Of a stretch of DNA of 64,000 nucleotides, positions 1 to 8,390 are shown in pieces. Made by a program: the position numbers and the translations under genes. The stretch covers positions 1 to 64,000 of the forward strand of contig SCSM01000016.1 of assembly GCA_004322215.1 (NCBI GenBank), written 5' to 3'. The DNA comes from Bacteroidota bacterium (lineage in GTDB: Bacteria; Bacteroidota; Ignavibacteria; Kapaibacteriales; UBA2268). Under the pieces are notes generated by a model, which saw only the letters and a program-made list of their open reading frames with translations, was not told the origin of the DNA and did not search any database. Positions within the stretch are counted from its first letter, which is position 1. Every line of letters begins with the position of its first letter.

Positions 1-620
1 TGCAAATAACAGTGTTCTTAAATCAAACGGCAGCGTGCCTTCATGGGGAACTATATCTGCATCTAATATGTCGGCAGGTGATTATACATCTGTTATAACA
101 TCCGGCTCATACACTATTGATATATCTGGTAATGCAGGTACAGTAACGAATGGTGTTTACACAACCGGTTCTTACGCTGACCCGGCGTGGATAACTACAC
201 TCTCCGGCTCAAAAATCACAGGTACAATTTTAGCAGATACAGTCATTACTTTTGATAAGATAACAAGTGCTACTAATTTAGGACAAGCTTTGCTTGTTGG
301 CAACGGGTCAACTTTAGGTCCGACAGGGACAGGAATAATTACAGCAAATTCTATTTCATCCGGGACTTATACAATTGATATTTCAGGTAATGCTGGGACG
401 TCAACAAGTCTTGCCGGAAATGTAGCCGGAGATTTGCCTTATCAGTCTGCTCCGGGAACAACTTCTTTTTTAAATATCGGGGTTAATAACAGTGTACTGA
501 AATCTAACGGAAGTTTACCTTCATGGGGAACTATTTCCGCATCGAACATGTCGGCAGGTGATTACTCAAGTATAATGACATCGGGTTCATATACAATTAA
601 TATTGCAGGTAATGCGGAAA
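1..620 (+). repeat. 480-bp-period internal repeat in the fibre-like gene
   Basis: The stretch from 2 to about 140 is repeated from 482 to about 620, an offset of exactly 480 bp (160 codons). The two copies encode nearly the same 45 residues, while many third positions differ. That pattern suggests an old duplication kept at the protein level. A shorter copy of the DISGNAGT motif sits near 375-400. More units probably lie upstream of the window. Confidence 0.75.
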
Positions 621-1234
621 CAGCAGTTAAAGTAAATAATACATTAACAAATGGCTCAGGAATATCTTCACTGTCTTTCGATGGTTCAGCCAATCAATCA
701 GTTGCAATTGATTATACATCAGCAGGAACCTGGACAGGATTGCAAACTTTCAATTCTCCGGGAGTTGATATTAATGCCGGAAATATTGATGGTACGACCA
801 TTGGCGGGACGACACCGGCAGCCGGGTCATTTACGAGTGTAACAATTTCGAGTTCGGTTGCATCACCAGGAAAAGTTTTATCATTGGATAATACTGGAAC
901 AGGAATAGCCGCAAGTATTACGGATAATGGTGGTGGTGTGAAATTAGGGTATGGAACAGGTACTATCGTAACAAATGCAGTTACTATAGATGCTGATCGA
1001 AATTCTGTTTATTATGTAACATCAGATAATAATAATACGGCTGATGTAATTACTGTTAGCAATGGAACCAACGGACAAGTATTATATATTGTCTATTACA
1101 GAGCAACCGGTACTGAACAAGTTTCAATTACCGGAGCCGTCGGTAATGTTACACCGGGTGGTAATGGATATGTTGGATTTTCCTTAGTATATGTTAATGG
1201 TGGCTGGCATGGTACAGGTTCTCGAACATATTAA
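2..1234 (+). CDS. Repetitive fibre-like surface protein, C-terminal part (5' end outside window)
   Basis: The reading frame is open from the first full codon of the window, so the true start lies upstream. The sequence is Gly/Ser/Thr/Asn-rich with few charged residues and recurrent motifs: NNSVLKSNGS, SWGTISASNMSAGDY and SGSYTIDISGNAGT. These recur with an offset of exactly 160 residues. Near residue 255 it carries TTIGGTTPAAGSFTSV, a motif familiar from phage tail-fibre-like and bacterial surface proteins of low complexity. The last 120 residues are non-repetitive and may be a terminal head domain. There is no T9SS-type sorting domain at the C-terminus, which ends in GTGSRTY. I infer an extended extracellular beta-rich fibre. 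No phage genes lie downstream, so a bacterial surface protein is more likely than a prophage fibre. Binding partner and secretion route cannot be read from this fragment. Confidence 0.7.
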   Translation, partial: ANNSVLKSNGSVPSWGTISASNMSAGDYTSVITSGSYTIDISGNAGTVTNGVYTTGSYADPAWITTLSGSKITGTILADTVITFDKITSATNLGQALLVGNGSTLGPTGTGIITANSISSGTYTIDISGNAGTSTSLAGNVAGDLPYQSAPGTTSFLNIGVNNSVLKSNGSLPSWGTISASNMSAGDYSSIMTSGSYTINIAGNAETAVKVNNTLTNGSGISSLSFDGSANQSVAIDYTSAGTWTGLQTFNSPGVDINAGNIDGTTIGGTTPAAGSFTSVTISSSVASPGKVLSLDNTGTGIAASITDNGGGVKLGYGTGTIVTNAVTIDADRNSVYYVTSDNNNTADVITVSNGTNGQVLYIVYYRATGTEQVSITGAVGNVTPGGNGYVGFSLVYVNGGWHGTGSRTY

Positions 1235-1287
1235 AATATGATAATAAATAAAAGAAATTCTATTAATACATTTAAGATTTTTCTAAC

Positions 1288-1857
1288 CTATGCTTGTTTA
1301 GTCTCACTCTCTTCGGGTGCATTAAGTGAAATTACATCAGTTTCGTGCCTGATACCATTCATATAAATTTCCGGAATAACAATTTTACAACTTACAAAAT
1401 ACACTTCGACCCCCGCCTCCTTTAACATTTCAAGTGTACGTTTATGCGAATCTTCCCATTGACCGTTAGTATGTTTATTGTAAAATTCCTGTCCGTTTCT
1501 GTGAACAACAACTTCGGCAATTCCGGTCTGAATAATAGCCCTGGCACAATCGGTACAAGGAAGCCATGGGACATAAATCTTACAACCTTTTAATTGCGTA
1601 CCTCTTCTGGCTGCATTATAAATTGCATTTCTTTCGGCATGTTCTATCCAGTAATATTTCTCTCCCCCATCTCGTGAAAGCCGTTTACCTTGCATGTCAT
1701 TTTCAATTCCCCGGGAAAGAGAATTATAGCCAGTCGAAACTAAAACATTATCAGCATCGACGACAATCGAGCCGACATGTGTATGTTCGTCTTTACTTCT
1801 CATTCCAATCAAATAGCACATAGTTATATAAAGCTGGTCCCATGATGGTCTTTTCAT
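1288..1857 (-). CDS. dCMP/cytidine deaminase family zinc enzyme
   Basis: This is a cytidine/deoxycytidylate deaminase-fold protein of 189 residues. The zinc site is visible: H73-A-E75 (ligand and proton shuttle) and P100-C101-T-D-C104 (two cysteine ligands). The N-terminal part (residues 5-50) resembles deoxycytidylate deaminases, which convert dCMP to dUMP for thymidylate synthesis, including the NSLSRGIEND stretch where dCMP deaminases bind substrate. The ATG follows an aggag-type ribosome binding site. It lies 23 bp downstream of the cobalamin adenosyltransferase on the same strand, so the two are probably co-transcribed. It converges on the fibre-like gene. Family assignment is firm; dCMP specificity over another nucleotide is inferred. 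Confidence 0.88.
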   Translation of the reverse strand: MKRPSWDQLYITMCYLIGMRSKDEHTHVGSIVVDADNVLVSTGYNSLSRGIENDMQGKRLSRDGGEKYYWIEHAERNAIYNAARRGTQLKGCKIYVPWLPCTDCARAIIQTGIAEVVVHRNGQEFYNKHTNGQWEDSHKRTLEMLKEAGVEVYFVSCKIVIPEIYMNGIRHETDVISLNAPEESETKQA

Positions 1858-1880
1858 CTAATATACTCCTAATTTTAAAA

Positions 1881-2426
1881 TTATTTTTCCCATTTAACAT
1901 CTTCAACAGCAGCAAGATGATTTGCATATCTTGCCATAACAAATAACAAATCCGATAAACGATTTAAAAATTTTATCAGGACATCATTTAATTTCTCTTC
2001 CTGGGATAATTTTACAGCAAGCCGCTCAGCTCTCCTGCAAACAGTTCTTGCATTGTGAAAATAAGCAGAAATGATTGTGCCCCCAGGTAAAATAAAATTT
2101 TTCAGTGAAGGTAATTCATTTTCATAATCGTCAATCTGATTTTCAAGCCACTCGATATCTTCATTTTTTATCCTGACAATTTTATTACTCATTTTTGAAT
2201 GAAAAGGTGTTGCGAGGTCAGAACCGAGATTAAAAAGAAGATTCTGAATTTTTCTTACCGGTTCTTTCATTTTATTTTCAGTTTCAAATGATGATATTAT
2301 ACCTAAAACAGAATTGAGTTCATCAATTGTGCCGTATGCTTCTACTCTCAATGAAGATTTCAAAACTCTATCACCGCTGAACAAGCCCGTAGTTCCGTCA
2401 TCTCCGGTTTTAGTATATATTTTCAT
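1881..2426 (-). CDS. PduO-type ATP:cob(I)alamin adenosyltransferase
   Basis: This enzyme transfers the adenosyl group of ATP to cob(I)alamin to make adenosylcobalamin (coenzyme B12). The N-terminus KIYTKTGDDGTTGLFSGDRV is the ATP-binding signature of the PduO/MMAB family. GTIDELNSVLG, the RRAER motif and the C-terminal LNRLSDLLFVMAR complete the five-helix-bundle pattern. At 181 residues it is typical for the family. The start is an ATG at 2426. It is the first gene of a two-gene unit with the downstream deaminase and is divergent from the YmdB-like gene, sharing a 149-bp promoter region. No cobalamin riboswitch was recognised upstream. Confidence 0.93.
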   Translation of the reverse strand: MKIYTKTGDDGTTGLFSGDRVLKSSLRVEAYGTIDELNSVLGIISSFETENKMKEPVRKIQNLLFNLGSDLATPFHSKMSNKIVRIKNEDIEWLENQIDDYENELPSLKNFILPGGTIISAYFHNARTVCRRAERLAVKLSQEEKLNDVLIKFLNRLSDLLFVMARYANHLAAVEDVKWEK

Positions 2427-2537
2427 TATTAATTTATTATCGAATACAATTGAAAGATTTTATTTTTTTCAAAAATACTTTCTTTTCTGAAATTAATCAA
2501 AGTAAATGTAAGGTTTTAAAAAGTTTGATTTTTATGT

Positions 2538-2558
2538 TAATTTGAAAAAATTTATTAA
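2538..2558 (+). promoter_or_regulatory. 21-bp AT-rich element shared with the transketolase upstream region
   Basis: The 21 bases here are identical to 18040..18060 upstream of the transketolase gene. In both places the element precedes a start codon (by 17 bp here, 31 bp there) and contains a TTTG followed by an A-run. It may be part of a promoter or early transcribed region. Low complexity makes chance similarity possible. Confidence 0.3.
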
Positions 2559-2575
2559 CTCAAAGGGAAATTAAA

Positions 2576-3403
2576 TTGAATAATAAACTAAATGTGCTGT
2601 TTATTGGTGACGTAGTCGGCGAACCGGGAATGAATTGCATAAAAAAATATTTACCGGAATTAATACGGAAATACAAATCTGAATTTGTAATAGTCAACGG
2701 TGAAAATGCAGATAAAGGAAAGGGTTTGACCGAAAAGGAAGTGAATGAGCTATTCGAACTTGGAACTCATGTTATCACAACAGGCAATCATATCTGGGAC
2801 AACTGGAAATCTAAGCCGATACTTGCAGCTAATCAGCGGGTTATCAGGCCACTGAATTATCCTCCCGGGAATGTTGGCTTGGGCTACACATTTCATACAT
2901 CCGAAGATGAAACACAAATTTGCGTCCTTCAGCTCCAGGGAAGGACATTCATGCAGACAATTGACTGCCCTTTCAGAGCAGCCGATTTTGCGCTAAAATC
3001 TATTCAGGAAAAAACAAAAAACATTATAGTTGATTTTCATGCAGATGCAACTGCAGAGAAAATCGCCATGGGATGGCATCTCGACGGAAGAGTCAGTGCC
3101 ATTGTCGGAACTCATACTCATGTGCAAACTGCAGATGCATGTATTTTGCCAAACGGCACCGCTTATATAACAGATTCCGGGATGACAGGACCTTATAATT
3201 CTGTCGTCGGTCTTAAAAAAGAAATCGCTTTGAAACGTCTTTTACAACAAATCCCTTATAAATATGAAATGGGTGCGGGTGATGAACGAATCGCAGGTGT
3301 AAATATAATTATTGATACGACTACAGGACAAGCGTTGAAAATAGAACCATTCATTTTACCCGAATTTGTGAAATCGGTTTTTGAACAATTTGAAAGTGAA
3401 TAA
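2576..3403 (+). CDS. YmdB-like metallophosphoesterase (TIGR00282 family)
   Basis: This is a calcineurin-like di-metal phosphoesterase of the YmdB family, whose studied members hydrolyse 2',3'-cyclic nucleotides and influence RNA turnover. The metal ligands are all visible: D12 (FIGDVVG), E43-N44 (NGEN), N71-H72 (TGNHIWD), H155 (DFHADAT) and H180/H182 (GTHTHVQT). Length (275) fits the family. The start appears to be TTG at 2576, preceded at good spacing by aaaggg (2563-2568); no ATG fits in frame nearby. The stop overlaps the start of asd in the form TAATG, indicating translational coupling. The physiological substrate here is unknown. Confidence 0.92.
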   Translation: MNNKLNVLFIGDVVGEPGMNCIKKYLPELIRKYKSEFVIVNGENADKGKGLTEKEVNELFELGTHVITTGNHIWDNWKSKPILAANQRVIRPLNYPPGNVGLGYTFHTSEDETQICVLQLQGRTFMQTIDCPFRAADFALKSIQEKTKNIIVDFHADATAEKIAMGWHLDGRVSAIVGTHTHVQTADACILPNGTAYITDSGMTGPYNSVVGLKKEIALKRLLQQIPYKYEMGAGDERIAGVNIIIDTTTGQALKIEPFILPEFVKSVFEQFESE

Positions 3404-4422
3404 TGTCGGATAAAAAATATAATGTAGCAGTTGTCGGAGCGGGTGGTTTGGTCGGCAGGACGATGGTAAAAGTTCTCGAAGAAAGAAATTTTCCAATGAA
3501 TGAATTATTTCTTTTTGCAACAGAACGTTCTGCAGGAAAAAAAGTATTATTCGACGGGAAAGAAATCGAAATAAAAACAATTAACGAAGATTCTTTCAAA
3601 AATATTGATATTGCCTTATTTTCCGCAGGTAAGCAGGCAAGCATGGTTGAAGCACCATTAGCAGCATTGAACGGATGCATTGTTATTGATAATGGAAGTT
3701 ATTGGAGGATGCATGAGCAGGTTCCCCTTATTGTTCCTGAAGTAAATCCTGATGCTGTTATTAATCACAAAGGTATAATAGCTAACCCGAATTGTTCGAC
3801 TATACAACTTGTAGTTGCTTTGAAACCAATTCAGGAAAATTTCGGATTGAAAAGAGTTATCGTTTCGACCTATCAATCTATCAGCGGAGCAGGTCAAAAA
3901 GGTGTTGACAGAATGTTGAACGAATTAAATGATAAAAATTTTATTTCGGAACACAAGCATAAAGTTGCATTCAATACAATATTTCATGAGTTCGTAGATG
4001 ATTCGGGTTTTTCAGTTGAAGAAACAAAAATGCTGAATGAAATAAGGAAAATTATGCAGCTTCCCGAATTACCATTAGCAGTTACTTGTGTACGGCTTCC
4101 TACTCTCGGAGGACACAGCGAATCAGTAAATATTGAAACCGATAAACCGCTCTCAGTGGTCGATTTAAGGAATTGTCTTTCATCGCAAAAAGGAATTACA
4201 GTAATTGATAATCCTACGAAAGAAGAATACCCCACTCCTCAAATCGCAGGTAATACTGATGATGTTTATGTCGGTCGAATACGGCTTGACAATTCTGTAA
4301 AGAACGGTGCTTACTTATGGGTTGTATCAGATAATCTAAGAAAAGGTGCAGCGACAAATGCCGTACAGATTGCCGAATTAATTGTTGAAAAAAAATTATT
4401 TGAATTTAAAACTTTCGTATAA
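3403..4422 (+). CDS. asd: Aspartate-semialdehyde dehydrogenase
   Basis: NADP-dependent reduction of L-aspartyl-4-phosphate to aspartate semialdehyde, the branch point for lysine, threonine, methionine and diaminopimelate. Residues 7-18 form the dinucleotide loop (VGAGGLVG). The catalytic cysteine is C131 in NPNCSTIQ, the STYQSISGAGQKG segment follows, and the catalytic histidine is H238 in LGGHSES. At 339 residues it matches the bacterial family. The ATG shares one base with the stop of the upstream phosphodiesterase gene, so translation is likely coupled. Two hairpins lie downstream. The pairing with a YmdB-like gene has no obvious metabolic logic. Confidence 0.96.
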   Translation: MSDKKYNVAVVGAGGLVGRTMVKVLEERNFPMNELFLFATERSAGKKVLFDGKEIEIKTINEDSFKNIDIALFSAGKQASMVEAPLAALNGCIVIDNGSYWRMHEQVPLIVPEVNPDAVINHKGIIANPNCSTIQLVVALKPIQENFGLKRVIVSTYQSISGAGQKGVDRMLNELNDKNFISEHKHKVAFNTIFHEFVDDSGFSVEETKMLNEIRKIMQLPELPLAVTCVRLPTLGGHSESVNIETDKPLSVVDLRNCLSSQKGITVIDNPTKEEYPTPQIAGNTDDVYVGRIRLDNSVKNGAYLWVVSDNLRKGAATNAVQIAELIVEKKLFEFKTFV

Positions 4423-4471
4423 TATGCAACATTTTTTCGATTAATGTGTTAATAGTATTGTTGTAACTGTC

Positions 4472-4530
4472 ATGTTGAATTTTTTCAACATAAATGATAG
4501 AAACTGTGTCAGGATTTTATCCTGACACAG
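4472..4530 (+). terminator. Two tandem hairpins after asd
   Basis: The first hairpin pairs 4472-4479 with 4484-4491 (8 bp, four-T loop). The second pairs 4504-4514 with 4520-4530 (11 perfect bp, 5-nt loop). Neither is followed by a strong T-run, so these may be transcript-end structures or short interspersed palindromes rather than a classical intrinsic terminator. Confidence 0.45.
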
Positions 4531-4575
4531 TATTATTTGAAAATAATTATTTTTGAATAAAATCTTTGGTGAATT

Positions 4576-7119
4576 ATGCGTTCACTTTTACTTGCTTTTT
4601 TGATTATCAATTCATTTTCATTTCTTAATGCTCAGATATACGGCTGGGAGCCAAGAGGAATAGGCGGTGGAGGAGCTTTTTATGCACCGAGTATAAATCC
4701 TGCGAATAACAATGAATATTATGTTTCGAGCGACATGAGCGGGATGTATCATACTTCAGATTTTGGAAAATCGTATAACCTTATTGATTTCAGAACAATT
4801 CAGGGTAGTACAAATACTTTCGTAAGATTTACAAATGTTCCGAATTTACTTTATGCACTGAAACGTTCGGGCGATTCACTCTACCCTGCTAAAAGCACTA
4901 ATAATGGTTCAAGCTGGACTATGCTTCCGGGAAATCCAATCGGAGTTTTTGATGAACCATTCTATTTTTATGTTGATTATAACAATCCTTCCAGAATTAT
5001 TCTCTCATCATATACTGATATTTATTTTTCTGGAGATGGAGGTAACAGATTCAAAAATATACATACATCTATTGATGGATATTCAGGTATAGTAATCGGA
5101 GGTGTATTTTTCGATGGGTATAATATTTACATCGGAACAAATGATGGATTAATAGTTTCAAGAGATGGAGGTATTAAATTTCTTATCGTATCAACAAATG
5201 GCATACCTGAAAATGAAAAAATCTATTCATTTGCAGGGGCAAGAGAAGGAACAAGAGTCCGCCTGTTTTGTATAACGGGAGTAGAACCTTGGGGTGGAAT
5301 TAAGGGCTCAGATTATTATAATTTTGCAAAAGGTATATATTCTCTCGATATTGGAACAAACACATGGACTTCAAAATCAAACGGGCTCGATTTCATTATG
5401 GATTTTCCTATGTACATATCAACTGCTGAAAATAACATTAGTACAGTATATATTGCAGGAAGTAATTTTTATGGAACTCCATCCATTATGAAATCAACAA
5501 ACGATGGTGTTACATGGAATGAAACATTTTTAACCAATAACAATCAAAATATTTATACCGGTTGGTGCGGAGACGGAGGCGACAGAGATTGGACCTATGC
5601 AGAATGTGTTTTCGGTTTTGTAGTTGCTCCAAATGACCCGAACCATCTTGTATTCACTGATTATGGATTTGTCCATACTTCATCCGATGGTGGAACTACA
5701 TGGCACGAAGCATATACAAGCACTGAAAATCCTGCAGGACAGCAAACACCGAAAGGAAAATCTTACAGAAGTATCGGTCTTGAAAATACATCATGCTGGC
5801 AGGTTTATTGTATTGATGAAAATAATTTATTTGCTGCATTTTCAGATATAAGAGGATTACGAAGTACTGATGGCGGCGATTCCTGGTCTTTCGATTATAC
5901 CGGATTGACTGCAAATACTGTTTACAGAATTACTGGTAATCAGAATAATAGTATTATTTATGCCGGAACTTCCGATATTCACGATTTGTATCAAAGTACT
6001 TATATAGATGACAAGGCAGATACTAATGACACTCAGGGGAAAATAATATATTCAACTGACAAAGGAGCAAGCTGGAGTGACCTTCACTATTTCGGTCATC
6101 CTGTGTTTTGGGTTGCAATGGACCCGTCAAATCCGAACAGGATGTATGCAAGTGTGGTACATTCAACACAAGGTGGAATTTATGTTACCGATGATTTAGA
6201 TAAAGGTCCTGCTTCTACATGGACAAAGCTACCTAATCCACCAAGAACTCAAGGGCATCCTGCCACAGTAGAAGTACTGAATGACGGAACTGTTGTCTGC
6301 ACTTACTCAGGAAGAATTGTAAACGGTCAATTCACGGCAAGCTCAGGATGTTTTACTTATAATCCCACAACTCAGCAATGGACAGATGTTTCACATCCTG
6401 ATATGTATTATTGGTGTAAGGATGTGGTGGTCGATTCAAGTATATATGAAACTGAAACATGGTACGTTGGTATATTCAGTGGATGGGGTGGTTCAGCTAA
6501 TGGGAAAGGAGGACTTTTAAGAACAAGAAATAGAGGCATTGATTGGATAAAAACAAGTAATCTAGATCGTGTAACATCAGTAACACATTTCCCTGGATTT
6601 TTATCAACAGCAGATAAAAATGATAAAGAAAAAAAATTAGATTGGGATCCCCCTGAATCTCTTTTTCTTTCAACTGAGATAAATGGATTATTTTTGGAGT
6701 ATGGTTCGAACCAAGATTTTGAAGAAGTAGACAATTATCCTTTTAGACAACCTGAAAGAATATTTATAAATAATAATCCATATTCAGTTTGGGTAGCAAA
6801 TTTCGGTGCTGGTATTATGTATATAGAAATTCCAACATCAGTCGAAGATGTAACAAATTATTCAGAAAACAAAATAATTATTTCCCCAAATCCGGCATCA
6901 GAACTTGTGAAAATAAGCTTAAAAAATATTGAGGAAACAAAATTACAAATAAAAATATATGATGTTCTGGGAAATGAAATCAAGGCAGTTGATTGTGGAA
7001 ATTATGATAACGAAAAGCCAGTAACAATAGATACAAAGCAATTTCATGATGGTATTTATTATGTTCGTGCAATTACAAATAAAAGGATTTTTACAACGAA
7101 TTTTGTGATAATGAGATGA
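4576..7119 (+). CDS. Secreted beta-propeller (sialidase/GH74-like) protein with T9SS sorting domain
   Basis: The signal peptide is residues 1-19, ending before QIYGW. The body (about 20-745) has many Asp-box/BNR-type turns (STNNGSSW, SRDGG, SSDGGTTWHE, STDGGDSW, STDKGASW), as in sortilin-type and GH74 (xyloglucanase-like) seven-bladed propellers. The N-terminal GIGGGGAFYAPSINP followed by a D-x-S-G-M turn resembles GH74 starts. The last 75-80 residues (from IIISPNPASE to the terminal NFVIMR) are a type A T9SS C-terminal sorting domain, so I expect export across the outer membrane and surface anchoring or release. GH74 activity is only a possibility because the catalytic aspartates could not be confirmed by eye. 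It forms a monocistronic unit between asd and a hairpin-rich spacer. Confidence 0.85.
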   Translation: MRSLLLAFLIINSFSFLNAQIYGWEPRGIGGGGAFYAPSINPANNNEYYVSSDMSGMYHTSDFGKSYNLIDFRTIQGSTNTFVRFTNVPNLLYALKRSGDSLYPAKSTNNGSSWTMLPGNPIGVFDEPFYFYVDYNNPSRIILSSYTDIYFSGDGGNRFKNIHTSIDGYSGIVIGGVFFDGYNIYIGTNDGLIVSRDGGIKFLIVSTNGIPENEKIYSFAGAREGTRVRLFCITGVEPWGGIKGSDYYNFAKGIYSLDIGTNTWTSKSNGLDFIMDFPMYISTAENNISTVYIAGSNFYGTPSIMKSTNDGVTWNETFLTNNNQNIYTGWCGDGGDRDWTYAECVFGFVVAPNDPNHLVFTDYGFVHTSSDGGTTWHEAYTSTENPAGQQTPKGKSYRSIGLENTSCWQVYCIDENNLFAAFSDIRGLRSTDGGDSWSFDYTGLTANTVYRITGNQNNSIIYAGTSDIHDLYQSTYIDDKADTNDTQGKIIYSTDKGASWSDLHYFGHPVFWVAMDPSNPNRMYASVVHSTQGGIYVTDDLDKGPASTWTKLPNPPRTQGHPATVEVLNDGTVVCTYSGRIVNGQFTASSGCFTYNPTTQQWTDVSHPDMYYWCKDVVVDSSIYETETWYVGIFSGWGGSANGKGGLLRTRNRGIDWIKTSNLDRVTSVTHFPGFLSTADKNDKEKKLDWDPPESLFLSTEINGLFLEYGSNQDFEEVDNYPFRQPERIFINNNPYSVWVANFGAGIMYIEIPTSVEDVTNYSENKIIISPNPASELVKISLKNIEETKLQIKIYDVLGNEIKAVDCGNYDNEKPVTIDTKQFHDGIYYVRAITNKRIFTTNFVIMR

Positions 7120-7121
7120 AA

Positions 7122-7257
7122 TTGAATAGCCACTATCTTTAAATAGTGGAAGTATCAAACCATATAGTTTAGACTTTAGTCACTTATTTTGATAAGTGGA
7201 TAAATCCCGATTTGTTTGAGGAACATCCACCCCTACTTGAAAGTAGGGGCTATTCAA
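7122..7257. repeat. 136-bp inverted-repeat element made of three hairpins (REP/MITE-like)
   Basis: Terminal 10-bp perfect inverted repeats ttgaatagcc (7122-7131) and ggctattcaa (7248-7257) bound the element. Each arm runs into its own hairpin: 7130-7149 (7-bp stem) on the left and 7230-7249 (8-bp stem, tgaa loop) on the right. A central hairpin lies at 7181-7198. The arrangement resembles paired REP sequences mobilised by RAYT/IS200-type transposases. No transposase is present, and the copy number in the genome cannot be judged from here. Confidence 0.5.
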
Positions 7258-7275
7258 ATTATATATTAATCGAAA

Positions 7276-7310
7276 ATAAAAAAAACAGGGGTACAAAATT
7301 TTGTACCCCT
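7276..7310 (-). terminator. Rho-independent terminator of the korAB operon
   Basis: A perfect 24-bp palindrome (7287-7310) with core ggggtacaaaa/ttttgtacccc is followed, on the minus strand, by a run of eight T's (complement of 7278-7285). It lies 26 bp past the korB stop. The flanks read GTAGGGG/CCCCTAC, shared with other short hairpins in this window, so a repeat may have been co-opted as terminator. Confidence 0.75.
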
Positions 7311-7335
7311 ACAAATAATATAATAAAAATTATTT

Positions 7336-8385
7336 TTATTTAATCTCCCAGGAATCCTCGTCTATTAGCAGATTTTCGAGTTTACCCGCACCGGGTTTAC
7401 CTGAATAATATGCTATCTGGTCTTCGACTTTCTGTTCGTAAGTTGTTCTCTCGATTGCCTGGAATACTCCCATAGGCCTCGGCAGTTCCTGATTGTATGT
7501 CATATTTGCCAAAATGAATGCGAGTGTAGAATCCTTTTCATTATGCACAAGCAAATCATCAACAGAATATTTTCCATCAGTCAAAGAAACAACTTTAGGA
7601 GTGAATCCATCGAGCTTAATACCTTTATCTTTATTATCACCGAAAATCAGCGGTTTCCCATGTTCAAGCATTACAGAATGTTCATTCCTTGTGTCTTTCC
7701 TTGTGAACAAATCAAATGCTCCGTCATTATAAATTACGCAGTTTGTATAAATTTCAACGAAAGAGAATCCGTTATGTTTCGCAGCTCTTTCAAAAAGATA
7801 TTGCAAATACTTCGGGTCACCGTCATATCCGCGTGCTACAAAAGAAGCACCCGAACCAAGTGCAAGCGATGCAGGATTGAACGGGTCATCAAGAACACCA
7901 AGAGGAGAAGATTTAGTCACCTGCCCCTGCTGTGATGTCGGCGAATACTGCCCTTTCGTTAAGCTGTAAACTTCATTATTGAACATAAGAACATTCAAAT
8001 TTATATTTCTTCTGCATGCATGAATAAAATGATTTCCACCAATGCTCATGCAGTCACCGTCACCTGTTGCTATCCATAAAGACAAATCAGGTCTTGCTAC
8101 TTTTAATCCCGAAGCAATTGCAATTGCTCTTCCGTGTAATGAGTGTACTCCGAACACATCCATATAATAAGGGAATCTACTCGAACAACCTATACCCGAT
8201 ATAAAAGCAATTTTTTCTTTTGGTATTCCAAGCGTAGGCATAATTCTCTGTACCTGTGCAAGTATGGAGTATCCCCCGCAACCCGCACACCACCTCACAT
8301 CTATCCCGGCTTTGAAGTCTTTCGGAGTATATTCGACAGTTCCTTCGTGCTGCCTGAATCTAATTTCATCAACTACTGTATTCAT
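7336..8385 (-). CDS. korB: 2-oxoglutarate (2-oxoacid):ferredoxin oxidoreductase, beta subunit
   Basis: This is the TPP-binding subunit of a 2-oxoacid:ferredoxin oxidoreductase, which decarboxylates a 2-oxoacid to acyl-CoA with reduction of ferredoxin, or runs in reverse. C33 and C36 (WCAGCG), C67 (GIGCSSR) and C216 (YTNC) match the ligands of the single [4Fe-4S] cluster of KorB-type subunits. The TPP/Mg motif is GDGD (108-111) with N137. At 349 residues it is normal for the family. The ATG lies 5 bp downstream of the korA stop. Substrate is inferred as 2-oxoglutarate from overall KorB-type features and because a separate single-chain pyruvate enzyme is encoded nearby. Confidence 0.92.
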   Translation of the reverse strand: MNTVVDEIRFRQHEGTVEYTPKDFKAGIDVRWCAGCGGYSILAQVQRIMPTLGIPKEKIAFISGIGCSSRFPYYMDVFGVHSLHGRAIAIASGLKVARPDLSLWIATGDGDCMSIGGNHFIHACRRNINLNVLMFNNEVYSLTKGQYSPTSQQGQVTKSSPLGVLDDPFNPASLALGSGASFVARGYDGDPKYLQYLFERAAKHNGFSFVEIYTNCVIYNDGAFDLFTRKDTRNEHSVMLEHGKPLIFGDNKDKGIKLDGFTPKVVSLTDGKYSVDDLLVHNEKDSTLAFILANMTYNQELPRPMGVFQAIERTTYEQKVEDQIAYYSGKPGAGKLENLLIDEDSWEIK

Positions 8386-8390
8386 CTGTC

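Noticed and set aside
2-1234. Prophage tail fibre
   Set aside because: The repeat motifs resemble tail fibres, but no phage structural, lysis or integrase gene is in the window and downstream genes are housekeeping. A bacterial surface protein is preferred.
2427-2575. Cobalamin riboswitch before the adenosyltransferase gene
   Set aside because: The 149-bp divergent spacer is AT-rich and shows no B12-box-like core or long structured leader.
6408-6734. Long open frame on the strand opposite the beta-propeller gene
   Set aside because: It lies wholly inside a well-supported gene, has no recognisable domain and no ribosome binding site; similar shadow frames elsewhere were ignored for the same reason.
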